A DNA stretch of 64,000 nucleotides from an uncultured Collinsella sp. (GTDB taxonomy: Bacteria > Actinomycetota > Coriobacteriia > Coriobacteriales > Coriobacteriaceae): assembly GCA_900540855.1 (NCBI GenBank), contig UQHK01000002.1, positions 137,639 through 201,638 of the forward strand, read 5' to 3'. Position numbers and translations under genes: made by a program. Position 1 is the stretch's first letter, and every line of letters starts with the position of its first letter. The notes beneath the pieces were generated by a model. It did not search any database and was not told where the DNA came from. It saw only the letters and a program-made list of their open reading frames with translations. Positions 1 to 8,732 of the stretch are shown piece after piece.

Positions 1-148
1 GCGGCAAGCCGTTGGCGGCAACCGGACGCCGTCCCAGCATGCCGCGCAGGCGCACGACAAACGACTCCGCCACCGCAAACTCGGCCGGCGTCCAACCCAG
101 CCTGTTGAGTGCCCGCGCGTAGGCGATGTAGGACGAGACCGCGGTCAC
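1..148 (-). CDS. DUF192-like protein, N-terminal fragment cut by window edge
   Basis: An open frame starts at a GTG (146-148) that overlaps the stop of the preceding TadE-like gene in a GTGA arrangement and runs off the left edge without a stop. The 49 visible residues contain an AESFVVRLRGMLGRR stretch, which resembles the start of the DUF192 fold (consensus A-x-T-x-x-x-R-x-R-G-L-x-x-R). The overlap places it as the last visible gene of the Tad operon. DUF192 proteins have no settled function; the family call rests on one motif and could be wrong. Confidence 0.5.
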   Translation of the reverse strand, partial: MTAVSSYIAYARALNRLGWTPAEFAVAESFVVRLRGMLGRRPVAANGLP

Positions 149-621
149 ATGACCACCCCCGGACGCCATGGATCGACCGTCACCGCGCGCTCGTGCGACA
201 ACGTTGTCGGCGCCCCCAGCGGAACGCCAGCGATGCTGAGAGAAGTCGGCCACGGCTCATAGTGCATGGTGCAGGTGTAGGTCCTAAACGTACCGGATAG
301 GGAGAGCAGACCACCATCCGATGCCTCCGCGCCTTGCTCGCTCGACACTTCGATCTGCAAGTCATAGCCTTCCATGGCATTCAGAATTTGAGTCTGGACC
401 GTCGCCGAGGCATCGACAGAGCTTTCGTCGCCCTCCCCCTCCGACGCCACGGCGTGCGCCAACACGATGTCGGGCACCACGCGGTCGAAGCGCGCGACAG
501 CACTGGCAAAGATCATGACGTTGTACACGATGAGTGCCAGCACCAGCAAAACGGGCGTAACCACTGCCATCTCCACCGTCGCTTGGGCGTGCTCCTCGCG
601 CAGACGCATGCGGATACTCAT
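145..621 (-). CDS. TadE-like pseudopilin
   Basis: 158 residues. The ATG at 619-621 overlaps the stop of the preceding gene (TAATG), which suggests translational coupling; a longer upstream reading is possible but has no pilin character. The N-terminus has the class III pseudopilin layout: a short basic leader, then EEHAQATVEMAVVTPVLL with the conserved Glu in a hydrophobic helix, the usual substrate for a TadV/CpaA-type prepilin peptidase. The remainder is a small extracytoplasmic domain with two TCT/C positions. In Tad systems TadE and TadF are minor pseudopilins needed for Flp pilus assembly; which of the two this represents cannot be decided. Confidence 0.8.
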   Translation of the reverse strand: MSIRMRLREEHAQATVEMAVVTPVLLVLALIVYNVMIFASAVARFDRVVPDIVLAHAVASEGEGDESSVDASATVQTQILNAMEGYDLQIEVSSEQGAEASDGGLLSLSGTFRTYTCTMHYEPWPTSLSIAGVPLGAPTTLSHERAVTVDPWRPGVVM

Positions 622-2786
622 TACGACCCACCGCCCAGAGCGCCAACCAGCGTGGCGACATCGACGGTGAGCGGGATGGAGCCGCCGCCGGGCAGAGGAA
701 TCTCCGCAAGCGTGAACACCGTACCGCTGATGGTGCGTTCGACTTGATATTCCAACGCCTCGCAAAGCGCCTTGGGATCGGTCACGCCCAACGGAATACT
801 TCGCAGTTTGTCTTGCGCTTGAGAGAGACCAGCAATGTCAGACCCCGGGCTCTTAATGACGTTGGCGGAATCAGTCAGCACCGGCTTTCGCAGGCGCAAG
901 TCGCACGGTTCCAAACCCAGCGCCGCCACGGACGCCGAAACGGTATCGCCGAGCCACGATGCGATGGAGCCCAACGCGCCGCTGCCCCCTCCTAGGCCTT
1001 TAATCATCTCGTCCATAAGTTCGTCGGCCGAACCTTGGATGTCTCCGTATCCCACAAGCAGCCGTCCCCAGACATCCATGACGCCATCGAGTACGCCGGC
1101 AACGCCACCCGAACGTTCCTTCAATGTCGAGAAAAATCGCGAAAGCACGTTGTTTTGCGCCGTCGCCTCATCGGGCGCCAGTACCGCGGCAGAGATGGCA
1201 CCGCGACTGCCAAGCTCAACCGCCGCGTTAAACGAAGAGTTAAGTTGATCGGGGCTGGTAATATCACCCGAAACTGCAAAGGCGACTACGCCGTTGCGGC
1301 CAGGTGGGGCGATACGCGGACGCTCACCGGAAAGTTCTTTGATGGCGGTATCGAACGCATTGCCCGCACGGTCGGCTTCGTCCTCGGTCTGACGCTCGAG
1401 CTCGAGCTCCTTGTTGCGACAGTCGACGTAGTCCTCCAGGGCGTCTTTAAACTTGTCAAAGTGATACTCGAAGCCGTTTTCGATAGAGGTTGAAGGCGCC
1501 GCAACAGCACCAAGCGACAAAACGCCAAAATGGCATTTGCTGCATTTATCCTGTCCATCGTAATCGGCAACCGAAGCAAATCCGCTCGGCGTCCCTTTCT
1601 TATAGTTAGGGCAGGTCGTCCCGTAATGCAGATACGCCTTGTCATCGTTCACGCTAGTCGGCCACACCGCATCGGTATAGAGTTCCGTCGCCCGAACCTC
1701 ATCAGAGTTGCGCGGCAGCAGCGGAATATAGGAGGAAACCCTGTCTCCGTTCTCGGTTATATGTGCCCGATCGACCTCCGCGCTCGCATAGGTATAAAAC
1801 GCCTTACGCGCCGCAGACTCTGCCTTCATCTCGACACTCGAGCCGTGGGGCTTCTCATTTGTCAGACGCCAATGGTAGTAGTCCTTTGCGCGATCAAGGG
1901 CAACTTGGGGCTCCCACGTAACGCTCGATGAGTAATGCGGATTTTGAACACCGGAGAGATCCGTTAGGCTTTTCGCACGCTCCCACATGCAAGAACAGCT
2001 GCCGACCGAGCCCTTGTCAGACCCACCACAATCCGCCAGCCAAGCACGCTCTTTAGCCTTCGCCGTGTCCTCAGAAGCCTTCCGCAGCTCCTCGGCCGCA
2101 CACTCTAAATCATCTGATGTGTCTTTAATGGCATCGGTCGAGATCTCGGACCCCTCGAGCGCAGCGAAGTCAGACTCGGATGTCCTGGGCACGGCAAGCG
2201 CCGTACCGGTATAGGTCACACTATCGGTATCCTGCGCCGACACCGCCTGCGTGGCACGCGCGGCGATCAGATACGGCAGAGCCGTCTCGATTTTCTGTAA
2301 GCCTTCCGATGCGCTTTTGGCAAACTTGTTGCGCGTTTTAATGATCTCAATCCCGGTGTCGACCATATTGCCGGCAACCGGCTCGGCACCCGGGATGAGG
2401 ATGGCGACCAGGCCCGTCCCGATCGTGGCAAACCCCGCCAGCCCCAGACTCAAGATGCTCGCATCAACCACCGTGGCAGCCGTGTGATAGGACGACACTA
2501 CGTTGGCACCCGCCAGCGCGCCACTATCAGCCGCCACCTGAGTATCCCCGGCACGCGACATGCTCCATATCGCCGCGGTCGACGAAAACAACAATGTGAG
2601 CACCACTAGGATGACCACGGCAGAAGAAAGCGTGGTATAGGCGCCGTCTTCGATAAACAGATCGACACCGGCTCGACCCATAAAGCCGCCTCGTTTGCGG
2701 AGAGCGCCTGGTCGACGGCGGGCCGCAAACCCTTGCGTCACCCGCAACAGGCAGCGCCTAATCCCATGCAGCAATCCACGAATCAT
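621..2786 (-). CDS. Large TadG-like Tad-locus protein with cysteine-rich insert
   Basis: 721 residues from an ATG preceded by GGAGGGAGATT; a second candidate start lies at 2681. A basic N-terminus is followed at about residues 45-75 by one hydrophobic helix and the sequence DTQVAADSGALAGANVV, typical of the TadE/TadG (putative Flp pilus-assembly) family, where A-D-x-A-x-L-A-x-A follows the membrane helix. It then departs from the family: several hundred residues of charged helical sequence and a cysteine-bearing segment (including CSKCH near residue 414), ending in Gly/Ala-rich stretches. It is much longer than usual TadG proteins lacking a VWA domain, and I see no VWA metal site. Presumed exported and anchored, a structural or tip part of the pilus. 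Confidence 0.7.
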   Translation of the reverse strand: MIRGLLHGIRRCLLRVTQGFAARRRPGALRKRGGFMGRAGVDLFIEDGAYTTLSSAVVILVVLTLLFSSTAAIWSMSRAGDTQVAADSGALAGANVVSSYHTAATVVDASILSLGLAGFATIGTGLVAILIPGAEPVAGNMVDTGIEIIKTRNKFAKSASEGLQKIETALPYLIAARATQAVSAQDTDSVTYTGTALAVPRTSESDFAALEGSEISTDAIKDTSDDLECAAEELRKASEDTAKAKERAWLADCGGSDKGSVGSCSCMWERAKSLTDLSGVQNPHYSSSVTWEPQVALDRAKDYYHWRLTNEKPHGSSVEMKAESAARKAFYTYASAEVDRAHITENGDRVSSYIPLLPRNSDEVRATELYTDAVWPTSVNDDKAYLHYGTTCPNYKKGTPSGFASVADYDGQDKCSKCHFGVLSLGAVAAPSTSIENGFEYHFDKFKDALEDYVDCRNKELELERQTEDEADRAGNAFDTAIKELSGERPRIAPPGRNGVVAFAVSGDITSPDQLNSSFNAAVELGSRGAISAAVLAPDEATAQNNVLSRFFSTLKERSGGVAGVLDGVMDVWGRLLVGYGDIQGSADELMDEMIKGLGGGSGALGSIASWLGDTVSASVAALGLEPCDLRLRKPVLTDSANVIKSPGSDIAGLSQAQDKLRSIPLGVTDPKALCEALEYQVERTISGTVFTLAEIPLPGGGSIPLTVDVATLVGALGGGS

Positions 2787-3294
2787 AATCTCCCTCCAGC
2801 CATTCGGGACGCGATTGATACGAGACATCGACCTTGAGCTCAACGTAGCCGCCCTCGGCGGTACCACCCATAGCCTGCGCAAACGCACCGATCACAGGCA
2901 ACGGCTTGACCTCGCCGGAAACGGACACGGACGAGACGCCACCCGCACCGGCCCGGCCAAGCTCGATATCCCACGACAACGGCCCGCCGGCATGAAAGAT
3001 CGAAACGTTGGGCACTGCGGCAAGTCGGCGGCGGGTGAACTCCTTAAGATCGTCGTCCTCCGCCGTCGTCGTGGTCATGAGCCGCGCGGTCTCGGCGGCG
3101 GCAGACTCCATGACCGCGCGCGTATAGAGCAGGCACACCGGTTGCAGCGCGAGAAGGATGAGTGTCAGAAACGTCGGCAGCAAAAAAGCGGCCTCGACCG
3201 TAGACTGCGCCCGGTCCTCGCGCGCGGCATCAATACAACGCGATGTCCTTAGCGGCCGCAGCGGCGTCGATAACCGACGTCGAGGCAACGCCAT
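2758..3294 (-). CDS. TadE-like pseudopilin with ambiguous start
   Basis: The TadE signature EDRAQSTVEAAFLLPTFLTLILL is followed by about 130 extracytoplasmic residues ending SWIAAWD. The only standard start near it is the ATG at 3292-3294, giving 178 residues and a 64-base overlap with the upstream small pilin gene. If translation instead began where that gene stops, the start would have to be ATT, because the neighbouring TTG and ATG are out of frame. The stop overlaps the start of the TadG-like gene by 29 bases. The family call is firm; the exact N-terminus is not. Confidence 0.75.
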   Translation of the reverse strand: MALPRRRLSTPLRPLRTSRCIDAAREDRAQSTVEAAFLLPTFLTLILLALQPVCLLYTRAVMESAAAETARLMTTTTAEDDDLKEFTRRRLAAVPNVSIFHAGGPLSWDIELGRAGAGGVSSVSVSGEVKPLPVIGAFAQAMGGTAEGGYVELKVDVSYQSRPEWLEGDYDSWIAAWD

Positions 3295-3448
3295 GGGATG
3301 CCGCCCGCTCAACCAGCGCCGCCAAGCGCCCATCGGTGCCGGCACGCCAAAGTCCCGCGATCGCCAGCACGATCGATAACAGCGCCACCGTGACGATGGC
3401 GTATTCGACCGTCGCCTGGGCAGATTCCTCACGCAGGACATCATGCAT
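3230..3448 (-). CDS. Small Flp/TadE-like pilin
   Basis: 72 residues: a very short leader, then EESAQATVEYAIVTVALLSIVLAI, matching the Flp/TadE N-terminal helix with the conserved Glu (E of VEY) at +5 relative to the likely cleavage point, and a 35-residue Ala-rich tail. The length is that of Flp pilins. It begins two bases after the preceding stop and overlaps the next TadE-like frame. It is a candidate minor pilin; the main Flp pilin is probably the gene at 3977-4210. Confidence 0.7.
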   Translation of the reverse strand: MHDVLREESAQATVEYAIVTVALLSIVLAIAGLWRAGTDGRLAALVERAASHGVASTSVIDAAAAAKDIALY

Positions 3449-3449
3449 T

Positions 3450-4013
3450 TCACGATCCCTCCTTTGAGTCCGTTGCCTGCGGGCTCAGGCGCACGGCGCG
3501 CAGACGACACGAAGCATCGCCAGCATCCGCGGCAATTGTCACCATATCGACCCAGCCGCGTTCGTCGCGCACGATGGCGCCCCACACGTTTCCCTTGATG
3601 TCGAGATAGCCGCTCAGAGCAAGTTGCGCCGTGGGTACCTCGCGATAGGCACGCAGCATATCCGCCGCCGCTTCGGTCATCGGTCGGTCCTCGGACCATG
3701 CAAGCCGGACCGCAATCGCGTTGCCCTCAGGCGAATCCGTCGCAGTGCCAGACCGCTTGTCGAGCGTCCGCAGAAAGGTTTGCGCCGTGACAGCGACATC
3801 CGAATCGTCCGCATCTCGCATCTCATCTTTTTGAGACGCCACCGCCGAATCTGAGCCCAAATCGGAGGCGGTCCCAGGACGCTGCTGCCGCGCGGCGTTA
3901 AGCCCCCAAAGCACCGCCGCTATCGCCACGGTCAGGCAAGCAAACACCAGCAGCACCCCGATGGGGCGCTCGCCCTCTACAGGCTGTTGATGCCCTCGCT
4001 GATAGCGTTCCAT
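3450..4013 (-). CDS. Single-pass membrane protein of the Tad operon, function unknown
   Basis: 187 residues: a short charged N-terminus, a membrane helix at about residues 18-38 (IGVLLVFACLTVAIAAVLWG), then a predicted extracytoplasmic domain with no family motif I recognise. It overlaps the end of the Flp pilin gene by 37 bases and is followed two bases later by the small pilin, so it is embedded in the pilus operon. An assembly or anchoring role is possible, but this is inferred from position only. Confidence 0.6.
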   Translation of the reverse strand: MERYQRGHQQPVEGERPIGVLLVFACLTVAIAAVLWGLNAARQQRPGTASDLGSDSAVASQKDEMRDADDSDVAVTAQTFLRTLDKRSGTATDSPEGNAIAVRLAWSEDRPMTEAAADMLRAYREVPTAQLALSGYLDIKGNVWGAIVRDERGWVDMVTIAADAGDASCRLRAVRLSPQATDSKEGS

Positions 4014-4210
4014 AGATCTTGGACCTTGCCCTTAAATGCGACGATGGCGATAATCGCGATCACCACGAGCACGCCGACCAAGATGGCATACTCGGTGGTA
4101 CCCTGTGCACTCTCCTCCTGCAATAGTTCCTTGGCGCGCTGACGAACATGTGCCGCCCGGCAAAACGCCCAGCCCTGGACCTTGCCAGCAGCGTCAGTCA
4201 TCGTGTTCAT
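3977..4210 (-). CDS. flp: Flp/Fap-type class III pilin
   Basis: 77 residues. Around residues 34-62 it carries EESAQGTTEYAILVGVLVVIAIIAIVAF, the diagnostic Flp pilin helix: Gly before the cleavage region, the TTEYAI(L) block with the essential Glu and Tyr, then an uninterrupted hydrophobic segment, and a short tail (KVQDLWNAISEGINSL). A prepilin peptidase would cut between Gly and Thr. Flp is the major subunit of Tad pili, which serve adhesion and surface colonisation. No prepilin peptidase gene (tadV/cpaA) is seen in this window. Confidence 0.88.
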   Translation of the reverse strand: MNTMTDAAGKVQGWAFCRAAHVRQRAKELLQEESAQGTTEYAILVGVLVVIAIIAIVAFKGKVQDLWNAISEGINSL

Positions 4211-4220
4211 GTATTCCTCC

Positions 4221-4862
4221 CTACATCATCCCGCCTGCTCCCAGCAGCGGGCCCAATATGGACAGAAGCAACGCCGGCAAGATGAGCGTGCCGGTGGGAA
4301 TCAGCAGCTTGACGGGTGCACGCTCGATCTCGCGCTCGACCGCGGCGCGATGAGCCGCACGGATCTCGCGACTTTGAGCGGCCAGCGTCTCGGCAAGTGG
4401 GGCACCCAGGGCGAGCGCCTGCCCCACCGTGATGGCAAAGGTCTCGAGCGCTCGCACGTCCAGGTCGCGCGCGGCGGCCAACAACTCGTCCTCACGCGTG
4501 CCCACGCCCACCTGCCACGCCATACAGGCGCGTTCAAGGCGAAGAGCCAGCACTGACCGGCGGTTGGCGCAGAAAATCTCAAGCGCCGCATCAAACGAAA
4601 GACCGGCCGAAAGACCCAAGCGCACAACATCGATCATCTCGGACACTTCGCCGAGCGACACTCGCGCCGGGCCGCCCGCTCCAACCGCGCCCTTCACTCG
4701 CGCGGTCAGAGCATCGACCACCGAGCGACCCGCGGCAGCGACCAGCACCGCCTCGCGCATGCAGGCCCCTGCGATCTTGCGTGCATCCGCCCGATCCAAA
4801 CCCGTCGCGACAAATACACTCAGGGCGCACAGGCAAGCCGCAACTGCAACCGGGGCGCTCAT
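4221..4862 (-). CDS. tadC: TadC-type inner-membrane platform protein
   Basis: 213 residues from an ATG overlapping the tadB stop (ATGA). It has an N-terminal hydrophobic helix and a T2SSF cytoplasmic domain with the recognisable stretches LSAGLSFDAALEIF and ALALGAPLAETLAAQ, then two C-terminal membrane helices (LLIPTGTLILPALLLSILG). With TadB it is expected to form the membrane platform that couples the CpaF ATPase to pilin polymerisation. Shorter than many TadC proteins but with both T2SSF halves. Confidence 0.85.
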   Translation of the reverse strand: MSAPVAVAACLCALSVFVATGLDRADARKIAGACMREAVLVAAAGRSVVDALTARVKGAVGAGGPARVSLGEVSEMIDVVRLGLSAGLSFDAALEIFCANRRSVLALRLERACMAWQVGVGTREDELLAAARDLDVRALETFAITVGQALALGAPLAETLAAQSREIRAAHRAAVEREIERAPVKLLIPTGTLILPALLLSILGPLLGAGGMM

Positions 4863-5785
4863 AGCTCCACCCGCATAATGCGCCGGATAACCACCAGGGC
4901 AACGGCGTTGAGGGCAAGACCCAGCACCACAGCGCCCGCGCCGGCAGGCGTCGCAAGACCGCGACGAAAATCTGCCGAAAGCAGCGCCAACACCGCGCAC
5001 ATGCCCGCCGGCATCGCCGCGACCATATGCGCAGACATGCGAGCCTGCGACGTCTTAACATCCAGGCGGCGCTTGAGCTCAATGCGCTCCCCCACCATGC
5101 TCGACGCCTCGGACAGTAAGTCGGCAAGCGGAGCGCCGGTGCGCTGAGACACCTTAAGCGCCAAGGTCACAAGCGAAAGACCGGGGGCGTCGATACGCAC
5201 GAGCAAGTCATCGAGCGCGTCGGTCGCCGAGATGCCGCAATCGATCGCCGCCGCCACCCGCAAAAACTCGGTATGCACTGGCTCTTGCGCATGAGCGCCC
5301 ACAAAGCGCATGCCCTGGGCCAGCGAATGTCCCGAGGCAAGCGACATGGAAAGTGCGGTAAACGCCTCGGGCATTGCCTCTTCTGCATCGTGTTGCTCGC
5401 GCCGGCTCTCAAAGCCATCCCGAGCGGCACCAACGGCAAACGGAGCAACAAGTCCCAAGGCAAATCCGAGGGGCGATAACGACACCATCGTTAGTAAAAC
5501 GCAGCAGACACCGCTCGATAGCAGCAGAAACGCCAAACGTCCCGAAGCATCTTCGATCACGAGGCCAAGGCGATGCGCCGGAGCCAGCGATGCCCACGAA
5601 CGGGCGATCTTTTTCAGCAGATCGTTTTCCACCAGCTCACGCGGCAGCTTCTCTGCCACCATCTCGAGCGCCTGACGTGCCAGCTCCGCCAGCGGTACCT
5701 GCGGCACACGAGGTTCCGCCCCGCACGCCGTCGCGACAGAAAGCCCTGCCAAGCCCCCTACGACGAGGGGCACAGTGATCTCCAT
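4859..5785 (-). CDS. tadB: TadB-type inner-membrane platform protein
   Basis: 308 residues. Hydrophobic helices near residues 5-25, 85-120 and at the C-terminus surround a T2SSF domain (EAFTALSMSLASGHSLAQGMRFV; TGAPLADLLSEASSMVGER). The start overlaps the end of cpaF by 28 bases and the stop overlaps the tadC start. Paralogue of TadC; the pair is diagnostic for Tad systems and forms the inner-membrane base of the secretion machine. Confidence 0.87.
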   Translation of the reverse strand: MEITVPLVVGGLAGLSVATACGAEPRVPQVPLAELARQALEMVAEKLPRELVENDLLKKIARSWASLAPAHRLGLVIEDASGRLAFLLLSSGVCCVLLTMVSLSPLGFALGLVAPFAVGAARDGFESRREQHDAEEAMPEAFTALSMSLASGHSLAQGMRFVGAHAQEPVHTEFLRVAAAIDCGISATDALDDLLVRIDAPGLSLVTLALKVSQRTGAPLADLLSEASSMVGERIELKRRLDVKTSQARMSAHMVAAMPAGMCAVLALLSADFRRGLATPAGAGAVVLGLALNAVALVVIRRIMRVEL

Positions 5786-7086
5786 TCGTCCACCTCCTCT
5801 TGTGTGAGCGTCCCCGACCGCAGGCCTTCTGCGATAAACGGCGGCTCGCGGTCAAGCGTCCAGGTGCGCTCGGCGGCATCGAACGTCACATAGCGCTCGA
5901 GCTCTACGCCGCCCGATGCGGCGCGTCGCACCCCCGAATACGAGGAGACGAAGCGCCTGCCATCGGCGTGGCGCTCGGACATCACGATACCGTCGAGTGC
6001 CATGGCAATCTGCTCCTCGATGAGCTCGCTCGGCAGATCGATGCCATAACGTGCAAGCAACGTCAGACGCACCACGGTCTCCTGTTCTGAACCCGCATGA
6101 AGCGTGGTGAGCGACCCGTCGTGGCCCGTGTTCATGGCCTGCAACATGTCGCAGCACTCGGCACCGCGCACCTCGCCCACCACGATGCGGTCGGGGCGCA
6201 TGCGCAGGGCATTAGTCACCAGGTCGCGGATCGTCACCGCGCCCTCGCCTTCAATTGAAGCCTCGCGCGCCTCTAGGCGCACCACGTGCGGATGATGCGC
6301 AAACTTGAGCTCGGCAGAGTCCTCGATCGTCACGATGCGCTCGCCGGTGGAAATCTCACATGACAACGCGTTGAGCAGGGTGGTCTTACCAGATCCCGTG
6401 CCTCCCGCAACCGCCAGGTCCTGTCGCAGCGACACCGCGCACGACAGCAGCTGCGCATACCAAAGCGGCAGCGATCCCAACCCCACGAGCTCGTCCAGCG
6501 AGCAGATACGGTCCGAGAACTTTCGGATGGTGAGAATCGGTCCGTCAATCGCCACAGGCGGAATCACCGCGTTGACGCGATAGCCCGTTTTGAGGCGGGC
6601 GTTGACGATGGGGCTGCGCTCGTCGATACGGCGGCCAAGTGGCGAGATGATGCGGTCGATAAGCACACGGATCTGCTCATCATCCTCAAACGCATGCTCG
6701 ATGGGGTACAAGACGCCGCCGCGTTCAAAGAAAGCCGAGCGGCAGCCGTTGATCATGATCTCGGTAACGGTGTCGTCCTCGATGAGCGGCTGCAACGGCC
6801 CCAAGCCCACCACGTCATCCAAAATCTCGTCGATGATGGTCTCGCGCTCGGGCGTCGCGAGATCGGTCGGCTCCTCAACATTGAGCGCCGCCTCCACCGC
6901 AGGACGCAATTCCGAGCGGGCAAGTGCCGGGTCGATATAGGCGCTGATACGCGCCACTTCGTCGTAACCCATGCGGTCCATCACGGCGCGCTTGGTGCGT
7001 CGTTTCACGGCGCGGCGACGCCCCACATCTACAGGCGCTGCCGCCGCCGCAGCGCCGGCAGCCTTAATCCTCGTTTGCAGGCTCAT
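5758..7086 (-). CDS. cpaF: CpaF/TadA pilus-assembly ATPase
   Basis: 442 residues. A helical N-terminal domain (VVGLGPLQPLIEDDTVTEIMING, about 92-114) precedes the secretion ATPase core: Walker A GGTGSGKTT (228-236), an Asp box (TIEDSAEL, about 253-260), a Walker B/His-box region with VVGEVRGAE (302-310) and MNTGHDGSLTTLHA. This is the VirB11/TadA class that powers Flp pilus polymerisation at the cytoplasmic face of TadB/TadC. Its ATG overlaps the cpaE stop (ATGA). Confidence 0.92.
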   Translation of the reverse strand: MSLQTRIKAAGAAAAAAPVDVGRRRAVKRRTKRAVMDRMGYDEVARISAYIDPALARSELRPAVEAALNVEEPTDLATPERETIIDEILDDVVGLGPLQPLIEDDTVTEIMINGCRSAFFERGGVLYPIEHAFEDDEQIRVLIDRIISPLGRRIDERSPIVNARLKTGYRVNAVIPPVAIDGPILTIRKFSDRICSLDELVGLGSLPLWYAQLLSCAVSLRQDLAVAGGTGSGKTTLLNALSCEISTGERIVTIEDSAELKFAHHPHVVRLEAREASIEGEGAVTIRDLVTNALRMRPDRIVVGEVRGAECCDMLQAMNTGHDGSLTTLHAGSEQETVVRLTLLARYGIDLPSELIEEQIAMALDGIVMSERHADGRRFVSSYSGVRRAASGGVELERYVTFDAAERTWTLDREPPFIAEGLRSGTLTQEEVDEWRSLCPSS

Positions 7087-8732
7087 CGCTGATCACCCTC
7101 GCGCGACCAGGGAAGGCGGATACGCGGGCGTTCGGTGCGCGTTGCACGGTCGGCGACCATATCGCTCCAAGGGCCGACGGCGCACCCCAGTTCCACGAGC
7201 ATCTCGCGCGTGGCCTCGCGCACGCTAGTCGCAAAAGCGCTGGTCTGCCCCACTGCCTCGTCAGCGCGCCCAAACGCCATGAGCGCGGCGAGATCCTGCC
7301 CGCCATCGGCGATACGAATCTTGGAGCTTAACGCACAGGCAATCTCAAAGCGCATGGCGACGTCCTCGTCTGCCCCGCGCGCACCGAACCGGTTGAACAC
7401 GGCGCTCATGCGCGTGCGCGGCACACCTACTCGACCTGCCAGTTCAATGACGCGCGATGCCGATGCCGCGGACGACACCGCCGCATCGCCAACGACCAGG
7501 CAACGGTCGCTCGCCGCCACCGCAGCCGCCACGGCGTCGCCCCAAAAGACCGAGGTATCGATAAAGACCACGTCGGATTCGCGACGCAGAACATCAAGCA
7601 GTAGCTCCACCGGACGTGCCATGAGCTCGGCTTGCTCGGGCGCCGCGACGGGACCCCAGAGCGTAACGCCCGGCGCCACGCGCATCGAAGCGGCTACGAT
7701 ATCCGGCTCGGTGAGCATGCCCGCCGCCGACGGCTCGATAAGTGCCGCCATATCGCGCGGAGCATCGACGCCTAACAAGTCGTAAAGGTTTCCAAACATC
7801 AGGTCCAGGTCGAGCACGGCGGCACGCAAGCCCAACAGCGACGATGTGTGTGCCATGGTGGCAACGATCGTCGACTTGCCGCAACCGCCCGAACCCGAAA
7901 TAGCGCAGATGACTGGAGCTCGATGCGGCGGAGCGGTAGCGTCTGCCGGCGGCATCGGAGGCGGCGGGGCGGGCGTCGGTGACAGCGTCCCCGTCTCCCC
8001 CGCCGCAACCACGTGCTGCGTCCAAGCCGGCATGGCTGCTTGTTCGGTCTGCGAGGCAGGCTCGTTCTGCGCAATCTGCTCATGCTGCATCAGCGACAAC
8101 TCGCCGCACCCGGCAAGGCCCTCAACTTCGTCGAGTTCATCCGCCAGATTCACGCCGTGCACGTATCCCATATCTACTGCCGGGGAGTCGCCAGCATGCT
8201 GCGCCGGCCCTCCAGCGTCATCGTATACAAGGGGGTTCCGGGGGCGCCGACCATGCTCGGCTTCCGCTTTTCCATAATCATCAACACGCGGGCCTCTTGT
8301 AGCGCGAGGCGCCCCGGGTTCCCTATCAACAAAAGCATCGGGCTCAATCGTCATGCGCCGATCGGAATCAACCGCTCCCTCGCCCGCGCGCCCGTTGCCG
8401 CATATACTGTGTGCAGCGATGACCTCGGTCGCCCCCGCGCGAAACAGCCCCTCGATATCCGACGGATCGAGCGCTTCTATCAACACGACCACGCGACTCA
8501 CGCGGCCTTCGGCCGTCAGGCGCGCAACAGTCTTGCGCACATCTTCGGTATCAAACAGAGACGCCGCGATGATGGCAGCCCCGCGGCGCGACGGAAACGC
8601 CCGCGCCATGGAAACCAGCCCGTCCAGGTCACCCACGCGAAGCACCTGTGCACCCGCATCACGGCCCTCGACTTCCCGCTGCAACAGCCCGTAATCGCCG
8701 CACGCGCAGCACGCAAGCCAGATCGCCTTCAT
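7083..8732 (-). CDS. cpaE: CpaE/TadZ-like MinD/ParA-family ATPase
   Basis: About 549 residues from an ATG overlapping the cpaB stop (TGATG; a GTG one codon upstream is also possible). Residues 1-115 look like a receiver-type domain, followed by a long low-complexity linker (about 115-270), then a MinD/ParA domain with deviant Walker A GSGGCGKST (about 280-288), AAVLDLDLMFGNLYDLL as the switch region and DVVFIDTS as Walker B. CpaE/TadZ proteins position the Tad machine at the pole. The linker, rich in Pro, Gln and acidic residues, is longer than usual. Confidence 0.85.
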   Translation of the reverse strand: MKAIWLACCACGDYGLLQREVEGRDAGAQVLRVGDLDGLVSMARAFPSRRGAAIIAASLFDTEDVRKTVARLTAEGRVSRVVVLIEALDPSDIEGLFRAGATEVIAAHSICGNGRAGEGAVDSDRRMTIEPDAFVDREPGAPRATRGPRVDDYGKAEAEHGRRPRNPLVYDDAGGPAQHAGDSPAVDMGYVHGVNLADELDEVEGLAGCGELSLMQHEQIAQNEPASQTEQAAMPAWTQHVVAAGETGTLSPTPAPPPPMPPADATAPPHRAPVICAISGSGGCGKSTIVATMAHTSSLLGLRAAVLDLDLMFGNLYDLLGVDAPRDMAALIEPSAAGMLTEPDIVAASMRVAPGVTLWGPVAAPEQAELMARPVELLLDVLRRESDVVFIDTSVFWGDAVAAAVAASDRCLVVGDAAVSSAASASRVIELAGRVGVPRTRMSAVFNRFGARGADEDVAMRFEIACALSSKIRIADGGQDLAALMAFGRADEAVGQTSAFATSVREATREMLVELGCAVGPWSDMVADRATRTERPRIRLPWSREGDQR

